From: Streptomyces abikoensis
GTDB taxonomy: Bacteria; Actinomycetota; Actinomycetes; Streptomycetales; Streptomycetaceae
Reading direction: 5' to 3'
DNA: 64,000 nucleotides
Assembly (NCBI RefSeq): GCF_014648775.1
Contig: NZ_BMRT01000004.1
Location: forward strand, 434,001-498,000
The translations under genes were made by a program, and so were the position numbers. Below the pieces are notes generated by a model. That model was given only the letters and a program-made list of their open reading frames with translations. It was not told where the DNA came from and ran no database searches. Numbering within the stretch: position 1 is the first letter of the stretch; each line of letters opens with the position of its first letter. This document shows positions 16,835-27,959 of this stretch, piece after piece.

Positions 16835-17617
16835 CTAACGGGAACCTTCCGGCACCTGCTGCGCGGCGCTCGGCCCGGCGGCCGTGGGTGGGGCGGCCGG
16901 GGCGGCGTCGCGGTCGGGCGCGAGCGGGTCGGTCACCGTGCCGGACTCCTCATCGAGCAGCCCCTGCGCCAGCCTGGTCACCGCTGCGGGGACCGGCGGC
17001 GCCAGGTCGGCCACAGCGCGGAGACCGGACAGGACGTCGTCGGGTCGTACGGCAGGTGTCACGTGCCGAACAACCAGCCGCAGTATCGCACAGGCACCGT
17101 CGCCCGGCCTATCGGCCGGAGCGTCGAGGGCCTCGAGTCGGGACACCGCGCCACGCGCGTCGAAGGTTCGCAACCCGTTTTTGGTACGGCGCTGGACCTC
17201 GACGGTCTCCGCCGCCAGGAACCCCTCCACCGCGCGCCGGACGTCCGCGACCTCGACGCCGTCGAGGCGCAGCTCCCACACGGAGGCCTGCAGCCGGTCG
17301 GCGAACGAGGACGTGTGGGCCTCGACCGCGTCGACGATGTCGAGGCCGGCCGGCAGCGACTCGTCGAGGAGCGCCCGCAGGTGCGCGGGGTCACGGGCCT
17401 CGGCGAGCTGGATCTCCAGGTACTCGGCCTCGCTGCCCGTGCCGGTGGGAGCGGCGTTGGCGTAGGAGACCTTGGGGTGCGGGGTGAAGCCCGCCGAGTA
17501 CGCCATGGGCACCTCGGCGCGCCGCAGCGCCCGCTCGAAGGCGCGCTGGAAATCGCGGTGGCTGGTGAACCGAAGGCGGCCGCGCTTGGTGTAGCGCAGT
17601 CGGATGCGCTGCACCAC
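16835..17617 (-). CDS. DUF2344 / TIGR03936 radical-SAM-linked protein
   Basis: A 260-aa protein starting at GTG GTG 17617. The N-terminus VQRIRLRYTKRGRLRFTSHR with AYSAGFTPHPKVSYANAAPTG is characteristic of DUF2344. In other bacteria this domain is often fused to, or encoded beside, the TIGR03960 radical-SAM protein; here it directly follows that gene. The C-terminal ~40 residues are Ala/Pro-rich. The function of the pair is unproven. An upstream CTG in frame would add MGKRQ-like residues, so the start could be about 14 codons earlier if a non-standard start is used. Confidence 0.88.
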   Translation of the reverse strand: MVQRIRLRYTKRGRLRFTSHRDFQRAFERALRRAEVPMAYSAGFTPHPKVSYANAAPTGTGSEAEYLEIQLAEARDPAHLRALLDESLPAGLDIVDAVEAHTSSFADRLQASVWELRLDGVEVADVRRAVEGFLAAETVEVQRRTKNGLRTFDARGAVSRLEALDAPADRPGDGACAILRLVVRHVTPAVRPDDVLSGLRAVADLAPPVPAAVTRLAQGLLDEESGTVTDPLAPDRDAAPAAPPTAAGPSAAQQVPEGSR

Positions 17618-17717
17618 GGGTGCGGGCGGCGGTCCTTCGGGCTGTCGCTTGCCCAGTGTTCTTTCCTTCAGTGAGTGCGGTCGTGCTGCTGCCCAGCGTA
17701 CGCGCGCCGGCCCGGTG

Positions 17718-17754
17718 GTACGGGGGCGTGCGGGGCCGAGCCCCGCACGCCCCC
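17718..17754 (-). terminator. Strong hairpin after the radical-SAM gene
   Basis: A perfect 17-bp stem, ACGGGGGCGTGCGGGGC, with a 3-base CGA loop, 16 bases after the stop at 17770. It separates the radical-SAM gene from its usual DUF2344 partner, so either read-through or a second promoter must feed the partner. Confidence 0.85.
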
Positions 17755-17769
17755 GTCACCGGACGGGGA

Positions 17770-19695
<1,926 letters not shown>

Positions 19696-19793
19696 CTGGG
19701 CGAACCTTCGTGAGCGGGCACAGTGCGACTCTCTAGCGTAACGTGCCGCGCGAGGAGCACCGTCCCGAGCGGGACGAGCGCGATCCGCGCAGG

Positions 19794-21365
19794 TCAGGCC
19801 GGAGGGATGGCCGACACCCGCTCCGACACCCGCTCCGGTACCCGGTCCGGGACCTGGGCCGAGATCCGCTCCCACAGGCCCGGCAGCTCCCTCTCGTCCC
19901 GCTCGGCGAGGCGCTCCTCGCGCCCGTAGAGCACCCCGAAGGTGAAGGTGGGCTCCCCCGCGCCCTCGGCCTCGGCGGCGATGGCGCGGAGTGCGCCGCG
20001 GGCCATGACGCTGTCCTGATGGTCGCCCAGCAGGCTCTGGACGGACTTCATCTGCGCGGCGAATCGTTTCGCCTCCTTGCCCAGCGCCGGGGTGGCGGCC
20101 TCGGCGGCGTAGCGGGCGCGTTTGGCCGCCTTGCGGGCGTCGTGGAGGGCGGTGTCGCGGTCGTGGCCGGGGGCGGTGGCGAGGGCGTGCTCGACACGGC
20201 CGGCCAGCCGGCCGTAGTCGCGGAGCATCGCCCGGGCCAGCACGGCGCCCGGTGGTCCGCCGGCGGCGTCGTGCAGGGGCGGGTCGGCGAGGAGGGCGTC
20301 GAGGCGGTTCAGGAGGGCCAGGTAGCGGGCGCTGTCGAGCACGGCGGTCAGGCGCCGCCGGGAGCCTCGGCGACTGCTGGTGGACCAGGCGCGCAGCCGG
20401 GCGCGGACGGGGCCCCGGACGAGGGCGCGCGGGAGTTCGTCGAGGCGGTCGCGCAGCCGTTCGGCGAGGACCTCGCGGTCGCGGTCGACGCCCAGTTCGT
20501 CGGCGAGCCACTTCAGGTCCTGGGCGAGCGGGTCGGTGGTCCGGCGGTCGAGGACCTTGGCGTGGCTGCGGAAGGAGGAGCGCAGGCGGCGGGTGGCGAC
20601 CCTCATCTGGTGGACGGCGTCCTCGGTGCCGAGCCGGGCGCCGGGATCGAGGGCGACGAGGGCTTCGACCTGCGCGCGCAGGAAGGCCAGGACGTGGTCG
20701 CCGGCGCGGGCCCCGGCGGGCGGGGTGGCGGCGGGGCGGCGCCGGGGGTCGCCGAGGCCGGTCTCGCGCAGGGCCCGGGCGAGTTTGCTGGGCGCCTTGG
20801 AGGGTTTCAGGCCGGCCGCGCGCAGCAGGGGTTCGAGGGTGTCGAACAGGGCGGGGTCGGCGCCCTCGGCGAGTTCGATCTCGATCTCGGTCCAGCTGGC
20901 AGTGGTCTCGTCGCCCGTGAGGCGGGTGGCGGTGACCGTGTCAGTGCTGGCCTCGGCGAGCCGGGTGCCGTCGGCGGCGAGCACATGGCGGACCTCGCGG
21001 CGCGAGACGATCCGCATCAGCGGGGCCAGGGGGACGTCCCGGATCCGGGAGCGGACCAGTGCGGTGAGAGCGCGCGGTATCGCGGAGGCGGTCAGGGGCG
21101 CGCGGATCTCGTCACGCTCCCCGGCAGCGACCGGGAGTTTGAGGTGCCAGCCCTCGTCCGGGCCGCCCGTGCGGCGGCGCAGGGTGATGCCGGCCGCGGC
21201 GAGTCGCAGGTCGGCGGTGTCGTAGTAGACGGCGTCGAGCTCGCGCACGCCCTCGTCGGTGACGGACGCGACGGACGCGGCCCCGCTCAGGTCCGGGAGC
21301 CGGGCCGCGCCCGTATCCCTCCCGGCTTCGTACTTCCGCTCGATCTCTCTCACGGTGTCCGCCAT
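19794..21365 (-). CDS. CYTH and CHAD domain protein
   Basis: A 523-aa protein. The N-terminal CYTH triphosphate-tunnel domain (1-~200) has the ExExK motif at E7-E9-K11 and later acidic strands (SWTEIEIELAEG). The C-terminal CHAD domain (~230-500) is helical and rich in conserved His and Arg (VHQMRVATRRLRSSFRSHAK and ALHDARKAAKRARYAAEA). CYTH domains hydrolyse or bind triphosphates, including tripolyphosphate, and CHAD domains bind polyphosphate, so a polyphosphate role is likely. The far C-terminus has SERVSERVSAIPPA-like short repeats. It is probably a single-gene transcript. Confidence 0.92.
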   Translation of the reverse strand: MADTVREIERKYEAGRDTGAARLPDLSGAASVASVTDEGVRELDAVYYDTADLRLAAAGITLRRRTGGPDEGWHLKLPVAAGERDEIRAPLTASAIPRALTALVRSRIRDVPLAPLMRIVSRREVRHVLAADGTRLAEASTDTVTATRLTGDETTASWTEIEIELAEGADPALFDTLEPLLRAAGLKPSKAPSKLARALRETGLGDPRRRPAATPPAGARAGDHVLAFLRAQVEALVALDPGARLGTEDAVHQMRVATRRLRSSFRSHAKVLDRRTTDPLAQDLKWLADELGVDRDREVLAERLRDRLDELPRALVRGPVRARLRAWSTSSRRGSRRRLTAVLDSARYLALLNRLDALLADPPLHDAAGGPPGAVLARAMLRDYGRLAGRVEHALATAPGHDRDTALHDARKAAKRARYAAEAATPALGKEAKRFAAQMKSVQSLLGDHQDSVMARGALRAIAAEAEGAGEPTFTFGVLYGREERLAERDERELPGLWERISAQVPDRVPERVSERVSAIPPA

Positions 21366-21417
21366 GACGCCGAATCTAGTGCGCGAACGGCGCGGGCGGC
21401 AGTCCCCCGCCGCCCGG

Positions 21418-22617
21418 CTACGCGGAAACCGGCCGCTGCGCCCTGATCGACTGGAGGAGCCCCACCGCTATCCAGGCGGCGAACATCGACGACCCTCCGT
21501 AGGAGACGAACGGCAGCGGCAGGCCGGTGACGGGCATGATGCCCAGGGTCATGCCGATGTTCTCGAAGCTCTGGAAGGCGAACCAGGCGATGATCCCGGC
21601 GGCCACGATGGTGCCGTAGAGCTCGGTGGACTCGCGGGCGATCCGGCAGGCCCGCCAGAGCACCACCCCGAGCAGGAAGATGATCGTCCCGGCGCCCACG
21701 AAGCCGAGCTCCTCACCCGCCACGGTGAAGATGAAGTCGGTCTGCTGTTCGGGCACGAACTGGCCCGTGGTCTGCGAGCCGTGGAAGAGGCCGGAACCGG
21801 ACAGCCCGCCGGAACCGATGGCGATCCGGGCCTGGTTGGTGTTGTAGCCGACGCCGGAGGGGTCGAGGGCGGGGTTGGCGAAGGCCGCGAAGCGGTTGAT
21901 CTGGTACTCGTCGAGCACCCCGAGCTGCCAGATGAGGACGCAGCCGAGGATGCCTGCGCCCAGCAGGCCCGCGATCCAGCGGTTGGAGGCCCCGGAGGAG
22001 AGGAGCACGGCGAGCACGATCACCACGAGCACCATGACCGAGCCGAGGTCGGGCATCAGCAGGATGATCGCGATCGGCAGCGCGGCCAGGCCGAGGGCCT
22101 GCATCACGGTCCGGTGGTCGGGATGGCGGCGGTCGCCCGCGTCGACCTTCCCGGCCAGCAGCATCGCCATCCCCAGCGTGATGGTGATCTTCGTGAACTC
22201 GGAGGGCTGGATGGAGAAGCCGCCGCCGAGCTGGATCCAGGAGCGCGCGCCGTTGATGGTCGCGCCCAGCGGAGTGAGCACGGCCAGCGTGAAGAGGCAG
22301 GAGATGCCGTAGAGGATCGGCACGGCGCCCCGCAGCGCCCGGCTGCCGACCCAGACCGCGCCGATGGCGAAGGCGAGGCCGATGCCGGTGTTGAGCAGGT
22401 TGCGCAGCAGGAAGTAGTACGGGTCGCCCTGGTTGAGCTCGGTGCGGTTGCGGGTGGCCGAGTAGACGAGCAGCGTGCCGATGGCCGAGAGGGCGAGGGC
22501 CGCGAGCAGCATCACCCAGTCGAGGCGGCGCAGCACGGAGTCACGGGCGGTGAGGCGGGACCAGGCGCCGCGTTCGGGTGTGAAGCGGCGGACCCGGTAG
22601 CCCTGGGCGGTGCTCAT
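21418..22617 (-). CDS. rodA: SEDS peptidoglycan polymerase RodA
   Basis: A 399-aa integral membrane protein of the SEDS family, with about ten TM helices, that polymerises lipid II together with a class B PBP. Family signatures include GARSWIQLGGGFSIQPSEFTK, KPDLGSVM-type LLMPDLGSVMVL, the long loop GLSGSGLFHGSQTTGQFVPE, FIFTVAGEELGFVG and the C-terminal PLPFVSYGGSSMFAAWIAVG. Its ATG overlaps the stop of the PBP2 gene by ATGA (22614-22617), so the two partner proteins are translationally coupled. Confidence 0.97.
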   Translation of the reverse strand: MSTAQGYRVRRFTPERGAWSRLTARDSVLRRLDWVMLLAALALSAIGTLLVYSATRNRTELNQGDPYYFLLRNLLNTGIGLAFAIGAVWVGSRALRGAVPILYGISCLFTLAVLTPLGATINGARSWIQLGGGFSIQPSEFTKITITLGMAMLLAGKVDAGDRRHPDHRTVMQALGLAALPIAIILLMPDLGSVMVLVVIVLAVLLSSGASNRWIAGLLGAGILGCVLIWQLGVLDEYQINRFAAFANPALDPSGVGYNTNQARIAIGSGGLSGSGLFHGSQTTGQFVPEQQTDFIFTVAGEELGFVGAGTIIFLLGVVLWRACRIARESTELYGTIVAAGIIAWFAFQSFENIGMTLGIMPVTGLPLPFVSYGGSSMFAAWIAVGLLQSIRAQRPVSA

Positions 22618-24848
22618 CGGTTCTGCTCCTCCCGCCGGGTCGCGGGCTCGGTCGGGGTCTCCGGCGGCGGGGACGGCAGCCCGGTGTCCACGGGCGAGGC
22701 GGACGGCGCCGGTGACGCCCCGTCGGAACCGGACGGGGAGGGGGACGGCGGCGCCGTGGGGATGGGCTGCGCCTCGATGGTGCCGTCCTTCTCGATCTTG
22801 GGAAGTCCGCTCTGCGGGTGCGGCAGCAGCGCCTTCGAGTCGTCGACCTTGCCCTTTTCGTCGACGCCGTAGAGAGCGTTGTAGATGTTGCGCACGGCGG
22901 GGCCGGAGGCGCCGGAGCCGGTGCCGCCCTGGGAGATCGTCATGACGACCGTGTAGTCGGACGTGTAGGTGGCGAACCAGGACGTGGTCTGCTTGCCGTA
23001 GACCTCGGCGGTGCCGGTCTTGGCGTGCATGGGGATCCGGTCCTGCGGCCAGCCCTGGAAGCGCCAGGCGGCGGTGCCCTTGGTGGCGACGCCGGCGAGG
23101 GCGGCGTCCATCTGGTCGCGGAGGGTGCCGTCTATGGGCAGCCGGCCGTGGGAGGCCGGCTTGATCTCCCGGACGCTCCTGCCGTCGGGGCTGATGATCG
23201 CCTTGCCGACGGTGGGGTTCCAGAGGGTGCCGCCGTTGCTGATGGCCGCGTAGATAGTGGCCATCTGGATGGGGGTGACGAGGGTGTCGCCCTGGCCGAT
23301 GGAGTAGTTGACGGAGTCACCGGCGCGCATCCGCATGCCCGACTCGCAGTTCTCCTTGGCGATCTTTCCGGCGTAGCTGTCGTCCTTGTCGCCCTGCTTG
23401 CACCAGACGTCCTTGTTCGCCTCCCAGTACCGCTTCTTCCACTCGCGGTCGGGGACCCGGCCGCGGACCTCGTTGGGCAGGTCGATGCCGGTCTCCTTGC
23501 CGAGCCCGAACTGGTGGGCGGTCTTGTAGAACCAGTCCGCCGGGTGCTGGGGCTTGTTGCCGCCGTCCTTCTGCCACTGCTTGTAGGCCAGGTCGTAGAA
23601 GACGGTGTCGCAGGAGACCTCCAGCGCCTGTCCGAGGTCGATGGCGCCGTAGCCCTTGGACTCGTAGTTCTTGAAGACCTGGTTGCCGATGCTGTAGGCG
23701 CTGGAGCAGTTGTAGTGGTCGGTGAAGGAGTAGCCGGCCTTGACGGCGGCCGTGGTGCTGATGACCTTGAAGATGGAGCCGGGGGCCGCCTGGCCCTGGA
23801 TGGCCCGGTTGAGCAGCGGGTAGTTGGAGTCCTCGCCGGTGAGGGCCTTGTAGTCCTTGCCGGAGATGCCGCCGACCCAGGCGTTGGGGTCGTAGGTGGG
23901 GTTGGAGGCCATGGCCACCACCCGGCCGGTCCTGGACTCCAGTACGACGACGGCGCCCGCGTCGGCCTTGTAGTTGACGCCGGTGTTGCGGTCGAGCTCC
24001 TTGCGGGCGTCCTTCATCGCCTGGTCCAGCTCGTGTTCCGCTATGGCCTGCACGCGGGCGTCGATGCTGGTGACGATGTTGGCGCCGGGGACGGCCTTGT
24101 CGCTCTTGGCCTTGCCGATGACGCGGCCGAGGTTGTCGACCTCGTAGCGGGTGACGCCCGCCCTGCCGCGCAGCTCGCTGTCGTACTGCCGCTCCAGCCC
24201 GGAGCGGCCGACCTGGTCGGAGCGGAGCAGCGGGGTGCGGGAGTCCCTGGCCTTGGTGATCTCGGCGTCGGTGACGGGCGAGAGGTAGCCGAGGACCTGG
24301 GCGGTGTTGGAGCCGCCGGGGCCCGCGTAGCGGCGCACGGCCGTGGGCTCGGCGGTGATGCCGGGGAAGTCCTCCTGGCGCTCGCGGATCTGGAGGGCCT
24401 GCTGGGTGGTGGCCTCGTCGGTGATGGGGATGGGCTGGTAGGGCGAGCCGGCCCAGCAGGGCTTGGGGGTCTTGGCGTCGCACAGCCGGACCTTGGCGGA
24501 GACGTCCTCGGGCTTGAGGTTCAGCACGCCCGCGAGGCGGGTGAGGACGGTCTTCCCCTTGTCCTTCATCTTCATCAGGTCGGTGCGGTTCGCGGAGACG
24601 ACGAGACGGGTCTCGTTGTCGGCGAGCGGCACACCCCGGGCGTCGAGGATGGAGCCGCGGGTGGCGGCGGCGACGACCTGCTGGATGTGGTTGCTGGCGG
24701 CCTCGGCGGTGTACTGGTCGCCGTTGCGGATCTGGAGGTACCACAGGCGGCCGGCGAGGGTGAGCAGCAGCGAGAAGACCAGGATCTGAATGACGATCAG
24801 CCGGATCGCCACCCGGGAGGTGCGCCCCCCTTCGGAGAGGGTACTCAC
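22614..24848 (-). CDS. mrdA: Class B penicillin-binding protein 2 (elongation transpeptidase)
   Basis: A 744-aa transpeptidase that cross-links peptidoglycan with RodA. GTG 24848 (VSTLSEGGRTSRVAIRLIVI) follows GGGGAA and gives a cytoplasmic N-end and one TM helix (about 14-36). The dimerisation/pedestal domain follows. The active site has SIFK (S358-K361), SCD (412-414) and KTGT (610-613), the three penicillin-binding motifs. The tail (~690-744) is Pro/Ser-rich. It lies in the mreBCD-mrdA-rodA cluster. In Streptomyces this cluster acts mainly in spore-wall synthesis; that role is inferred from the genus. Confidence 0.96.
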   Translation of the reverse strand: MSTLSEGGRTSRVAIRLIVIQILVFSLLLTLAGRLWYLQIRNGDQYTAEAASNHIQQVVAAATRGSILDARGVPLADNETRLVVSANRTDLMKMKDKGKTVLTRLAGVLNLKPEDVSAKVRLCDAKTPKPCWAGSPYQPIPITDEATTQQALQIRERQEDFPGITAEPTAVRRYAGPGGSNTAQVLGYLSPVTDAEITKARDSRTPLLRSDQVGRSGLERQYDSELRGRAGVTRYEVDNLGRVIGKAKSDKAVPGANIVTSIDARVQAIAEHELDQAMKDARKELDRNTGVNYKADAGAVVVLESRTGRVVAMASNPTYDPNAWVGGISGKDYKALTGEDSNYPLLNRAIQGQAAPGSIFKVISTTAAVKAGYSFTDHYNCSSAYSIGNQVFKNYESKGYGAIDLGQALEVSCDTVFYDLAYKQWQKDGGNKPQHPADWFYKTAHQFGLGKETGIDLPNEVRGRVPDREWKKRYWEANKDVWCKQGDKDDSYAGKIAKENCESGMRMRAGDSVNYSIGQGDTLVTPIQMATIYAAISNGGTLWNPTVGKAIISPDGRSVREIKPASHGRLPIDGTLRDQMDAALAGVATKGTAAWRFQGWPQDRIPMHAKTGTAEVYGKQTTSWFATYTSDYTVVMTISQGGTGSGASGPAVRNIYNALYGVDEKGKVDDSKALLPHPQSGLPKIEKDGTIEAQPIPTAPPSPSPSGSDGASPAPSASPVDTGLPSPPPETPTEPATRREEQNR

Positions 24849-24936
24849 TGTGCTTCCCCGTTCGCTTCTCCGCCCGCGCGGCGCAGAGGTGCGGGCATCG
24901 TGTTCGTCTGCGGCCCGGCGGCCGCGCGTGCGACGC

Positions 24937-25650
24937 TCACAGGCGCTTGACCCCCTTGAGCTTCGGCTGACGGCGCCCCGCCCTCGGCAGCAGGCCGCCG
25001 CTCTGGACCCCGAGGCGGCCGCCCCGGCCACGTCCGCTCAGCCGGTTCCTGCGGCTCACCCGGCCGGCGCGGAAGCCGCGCTTGGCCGTCCGCCCGTACC
25101 CCCCGTCGCCGCCGCCCGCGACGGCCGTGCCGTCGCCGGTGAGCGGGTCGGAGACGGTACGGCGGGCCATGGTCATCACGAGCGGCACGACGAAGGGCGC
25201 GAGCAGCAGGTCGTAGCAGGCGGCGGTGGCCACCAGGCCGCTCAGGCCCACGTGGCGGGCGGCGGTGTCCCCGACGAGGGAGCCCACGCCCGCGTACAGC
25301 AGCGTGGAGAGGACGGCCGCGCCGACGACGGCGACCATCGGGACGGTCGCCGAGCGGACCCGGCCGCTGTCCGGCCGGGCGAGGCCGACCAGATAGCCGA
25401 CGACGCACAGGACGAGGGCGTAGCGCCCGGTGGCGTGGTCGGCGGGTGGCGCGAGGTCGGCGAGGAGGCCCGCGCCGAAGCCGACGAGGCAGCCGGTGGT
25501 GTGGCCGTAGACCAGGGCGAGGCCGACCACGACGAGGAGCATCAGGTCGGGCACGGCGCCGGGCAGGTGGAGCCGGGCCAGGACGCTCACCTGGGCGACC
25601 AGGGCCACCACCACGAGCGCGGTCGAGAGCAGGATCCGGTTCAAGCGCAT
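24937..25650 (-). CDS. mreD: Rod-shape membrane protein MreD
   Basis: A 237-aa protein with about five TM helices (RILLSTALVVVALVAQVSVL, DLMLLVVVGLALVYG, YALVLCVVGYLVGLA and others). ATG 25650 is chosen: AGGAC precedes it and it lies 4 bases after the mreC stop; an in-frame start at 25674 would overlap mreC. The C-terminal ~60 residues are an unusual, very basic Gly/Arg tail (RAGRVSRRNRLSGRGRGGR) not seen in short MreD proteins, likely cytoplasmic. Confidence 0.93.
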   Translation of the reverse strand: MRLNRILLSTALVVVALVAQVSVLARLHLPGAVPDLMLLVVVGLALVYGHTTGCLVGFGAGLLADLAPPADHATGRYALVLCVVGYLVGLARPDSGRVRSATVPMVAVVGAAVLSTLLYAGVGSLVGDTAARHVGLSGLVATAACYDLLLAPFVVPLVMTMARRTVSDPLTGDGTAVAGGGDGGYGRTAKRGFRAGRVSRRNRLSGRGRGGRLGVQSGGLLPRAGRRQPKLKGVKRL

Positions 25651-25654
25651 CGGT

Positions 25655-26587
25655 TCAGTCCTGGGGCTTGGCACTCGGGCTGGGGGTGACGGTGACGGTC
25701 ACGGTGGGGGCGGGCTTGGGGGCCTCGGGCTTGGGCGGCAGCACGGTGTCGCGCGGGTCCTCGTGGGGTGCCTGGACGACGACGCCGACCAGGTCGAGCT
25801 TGCTGAAGCCGACGAAGGGGCGGACCAGGAGGGTGCGGGTGAGGCCGCCGCCCGCGGGCTCGACGTGGGTGACCTCGCCGACGGGGACCCCGGCGACGAA
25901 CGGCTTGTCGCGGCTGGAGCCGAAGGTGACCAGCCGGTCGCCCTTGCGGACGGTGGCCTTGCCGTTGAGGAGTTCGACGCGCAGGGAGCTGTCGCCCTGC
26001 CCGTTGGCGAAGCCGATCTCGCCGGTCTTCTCCATGCGGGTGCCGACGGTGAACTTGGGGTCGCTGGCGAGCAGGACGGTGGCGGTGCCCGGGCCGACGG
26101 TGGTGACGCGGCCGACGAGCCCGTCGCCGTTGAGCACGGTCATGTCGCGGCGGACGCCGTCGTTCGCGCCGATGTCGATGGTGACCGTCCAGGAGAAGCC
26201 CTGCGCGGCTCCTATGGCGATGACCTGAGCGCCCTTGATGCCGTACTGGCCGCGGCCGGCGGTCTTGAGCATGGCGTCCAGCTCGCGGAGCCGGCCGCGG
26301 TTGCGGTCGTCGCTGCCCAGACGCTGCTTGAGGGCGGTGTTCTCGCGCTCCAGCTCGGCGATGCGGCTGCTGCGGTCCCCGGAGTCACGGACGGCGGCCA
26401 CGGCCTCGCCGACCGGGTCGACGGCGGCGGCGACGCCCTTCTCCACCGGTCCGAACGCCGAGGCGGCGGCGTGGCGCACTCCGTCGAGCGGGGACTGCTC
26501 ACCGCCGCGGATGTCGACCGTGATCAGCGCGAAGGCGATCGCGATCAGCAGGACCAGCAGCAGCCGGCTCTCTCGTGTGTCCCTCAC
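25655..26587 (-). CDS. mreC: Cell-shape protein MreC
   Basis: A 310-aa protein with one N-terminal TM helix (about 8-27, RLLLVLLIAIAFALITVDI), a coiled coil (about 70-100, SRIAELERENTALKQRL) and the beta-rich MreC core (QVIAIGAAQGFSWTVTIDIG, GLVGRVTTVGPGTATVLLAS). GTG 26587 begins VRDTRESR. It ends in a Pro/Val/Thr-rich tail. By family it links MreB and MreD to PBP2 on the outer side of the membrane. Confidence 0.95.
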   Translation of the reverse strand: MRDTRESRLLLVLLIAIAFALITVDIRGGEQSPLDGVRHAAASAFGPVEKGVAAAVDPVGEAVAAVRDSGDRSSRIAELERENTALKQRLGSDDRNRGRLRELDAMLKTAGRGQYGIKGAQVIAIGAAQGFSWTVTIDIGANDGVRRDMTVLNGDGLVGRVTTVGPGTATVLLASDPKFTVGTRMEKTGEIGFANGQGDSSLRVELLNGKATVRKGDRLVTFGSSRDKPFVAGVPVGEVTHVEPAGGGLTRTLLVRPFVGFSKLDLVGVVVQAPHEDPRDTVLPPKPEAPKPAPTVTVTVTPSPSAKPQD

Positions 26588-26647
26588 GTGCGGCGGCGAG
26601 CCCTTCTCGTCGGACCGTCCGGCTCCGGGCCCGGACGGTCATCCTGT

Positions 26648-27679
26648 TCACCGGCGGGGCTGGGCGTCCAGAACCTGCTGGAGCGCCTCGAACTCCTCGA
26701 CGCACTTGCCGGAGCCCAGGGCGACGGAGTCCAGCGGGTCCTCGGCGATGTGGATGGGCATCCCGGTCTCGCGGCGCAGCCGCTCGTCCAGGCCCCGCAG
26801 CAGCGCCCCTCCACCGGTGAGAACGATGCCCCGGTCCATGACGTCACCCGACAGCTCGGGCGGGCACTTGTCGAGGGTGGTCTTGACGGCGTCGACGATG
26901 GAGTTGACGGGCTCCTCGATGGCCTTGCGGACCTCGGCGGCCGAGATGACCACGGTCTTGGGCAGCCCGCTGACCAGGTCGCGGCCACGGATCTCGGTGT
27001 GCTCGTCCTGCTCCAGGTCGTACGCCGAACCGATGGTGATCTTGATTTGTTCGGCGGTGCGCTCACCGAGGAGGAGGCTGTACTCCTTCTTGATGTGCTG
27101 GATGATCGCGTTGTCCAGCTCGTCGCCGGCGACGCGGATGGACTGCGCGGTGACGATGCCGCCCAGCGAGATCACGGCGACCTCGGTGGTGCCGCCGCCG
27201 ATGTCGACGACCATGTTGCCGGTCGCCTCGTGGACGGGCAGGCCGGAGCCGATGGCCGCGGCCATGGGCTCCTCGATGATGTGCACCTGACGCGCGCCGG
27301 CCTGGGTGGAGGCCTCGATGACGGCGCGGCGCTCGACTCCGGTGATACCGGAGGGCACGCACACCACGACACGCGGGCGGGCCATCCAGCGGCGCTTGTG
27401 GATTTTGAGGATGAAGTAGCGGAGCATCCGCTCCGTGATCTCGAAGTCGGCGATGACACCGTCCTTCAGAGGACGCACCGCGACGATGTTCCCCGGAGTT
27501 CGGCCGATCATCTTCTTGGCTTCGGCGCCGACCGCGAGGATCCCACCGGTGTTGGTATTGATCGCGACGACTGACGGCTCGTTGAGGACGATCCCGCGGC
27601 CTCTGACGTACACCAGCGTGTTGGCGGTCCCGAGGTCGACAGCCATGTCACGGCCGATGAACGACATGTTGTTCCCCAT
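26648..27679 (-). CDS. mreB: Actin-like cell-shape protein MreB
   Basis: A 343-aa bacterial actin. Phosphate-1 DLGTANTLVYV, phosphate-2 VVDIGGGTTEVAV and adenosine motif IVLTGGGALLRGLDERL are all present. The ATG at 27679 gives MGNNMSFIGRDM; the internal ATG at 27667 has a better ribosome site (GGGGA just before it), so translation may begin there. It is the first gene of mreB-mreC-mreD-mrdA-rodA. The 280-base region 27680-27959 upstream holds its promoter and the ndk terminator; no operator was recognised. Confidence 0.97.
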   Translation of the reverse strand: MGNNMSFIGRDMAVDLGTANTLVYVRGRGIVLNEPSVVAINTNTGGILAVGAEAKKMIGRTPGNIVAVRPLKDGVIADFEITERMLRYFILKIHKRRWMARPRVVVCVPSGITGVERRAVIEASTQAGARQVHIIEEPMAAAIGSGLPVHEATGNMVVDIGGGTTEVAVISLGGIVTAQSIRVAGDELDNAIIQHIKKEYSLLLGERTAEQIKITIGSAYDLEQDEHTEIRGRDLVSGLPKTVVISAAEVRKAIEEPVNSIVDAVKTTLDKCPPELSGDVMDRGIVLTGGGALLRGLDERLRRETGMPIHIAEDPLDSVALGSGKCVEEFEALQQVLDAQPRR

Positions 27680-27889
27680 GAGGATACGTCTGGCCTTCCC
27701 AGTTTGGGCGAATGCTTACTCGAGGTCGGCAGGTGGTGCGCTGCGGGGCGCGGAAGCTTCATCGTAGTCTCGCCCACTCGAACGTGGCGCGAGGGTTCCT
27801 CCGCCATTGTCGGCGGAACACGAGCTGGCCCCAGTAATGGTGACGTCGTGTCGGAGTGAGAGGTTCCCCCGATCGGCGCGCATATGCCA

Positions 27890-27920
27890 AGGGCGGCCGA
27901 AGGGATTAATCGACCGCCCT
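27890..27920 (-). terminator. Hairpin terminator after ndk
   Basis: AGGGCGG-C-CGA paired with TCG-A-CCGCCCT around an AT-containing loop (AGGGATTAA), 40 bases after the ndk stop. Confidence 0.75.
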
Positions 27921-27959
27921 GATCAGAATGCCTGTTCGGCAGCTCCGGCTGATCCCGTA

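Noticed and set aside
19696..20511. Long open frame extending the radical-SAM gene upstream to 20511
   Set aside because: The extension is Arg/Pro-rich antisense of the CYTH-CHAD gene; ATG 19695 starts the conserved protein.
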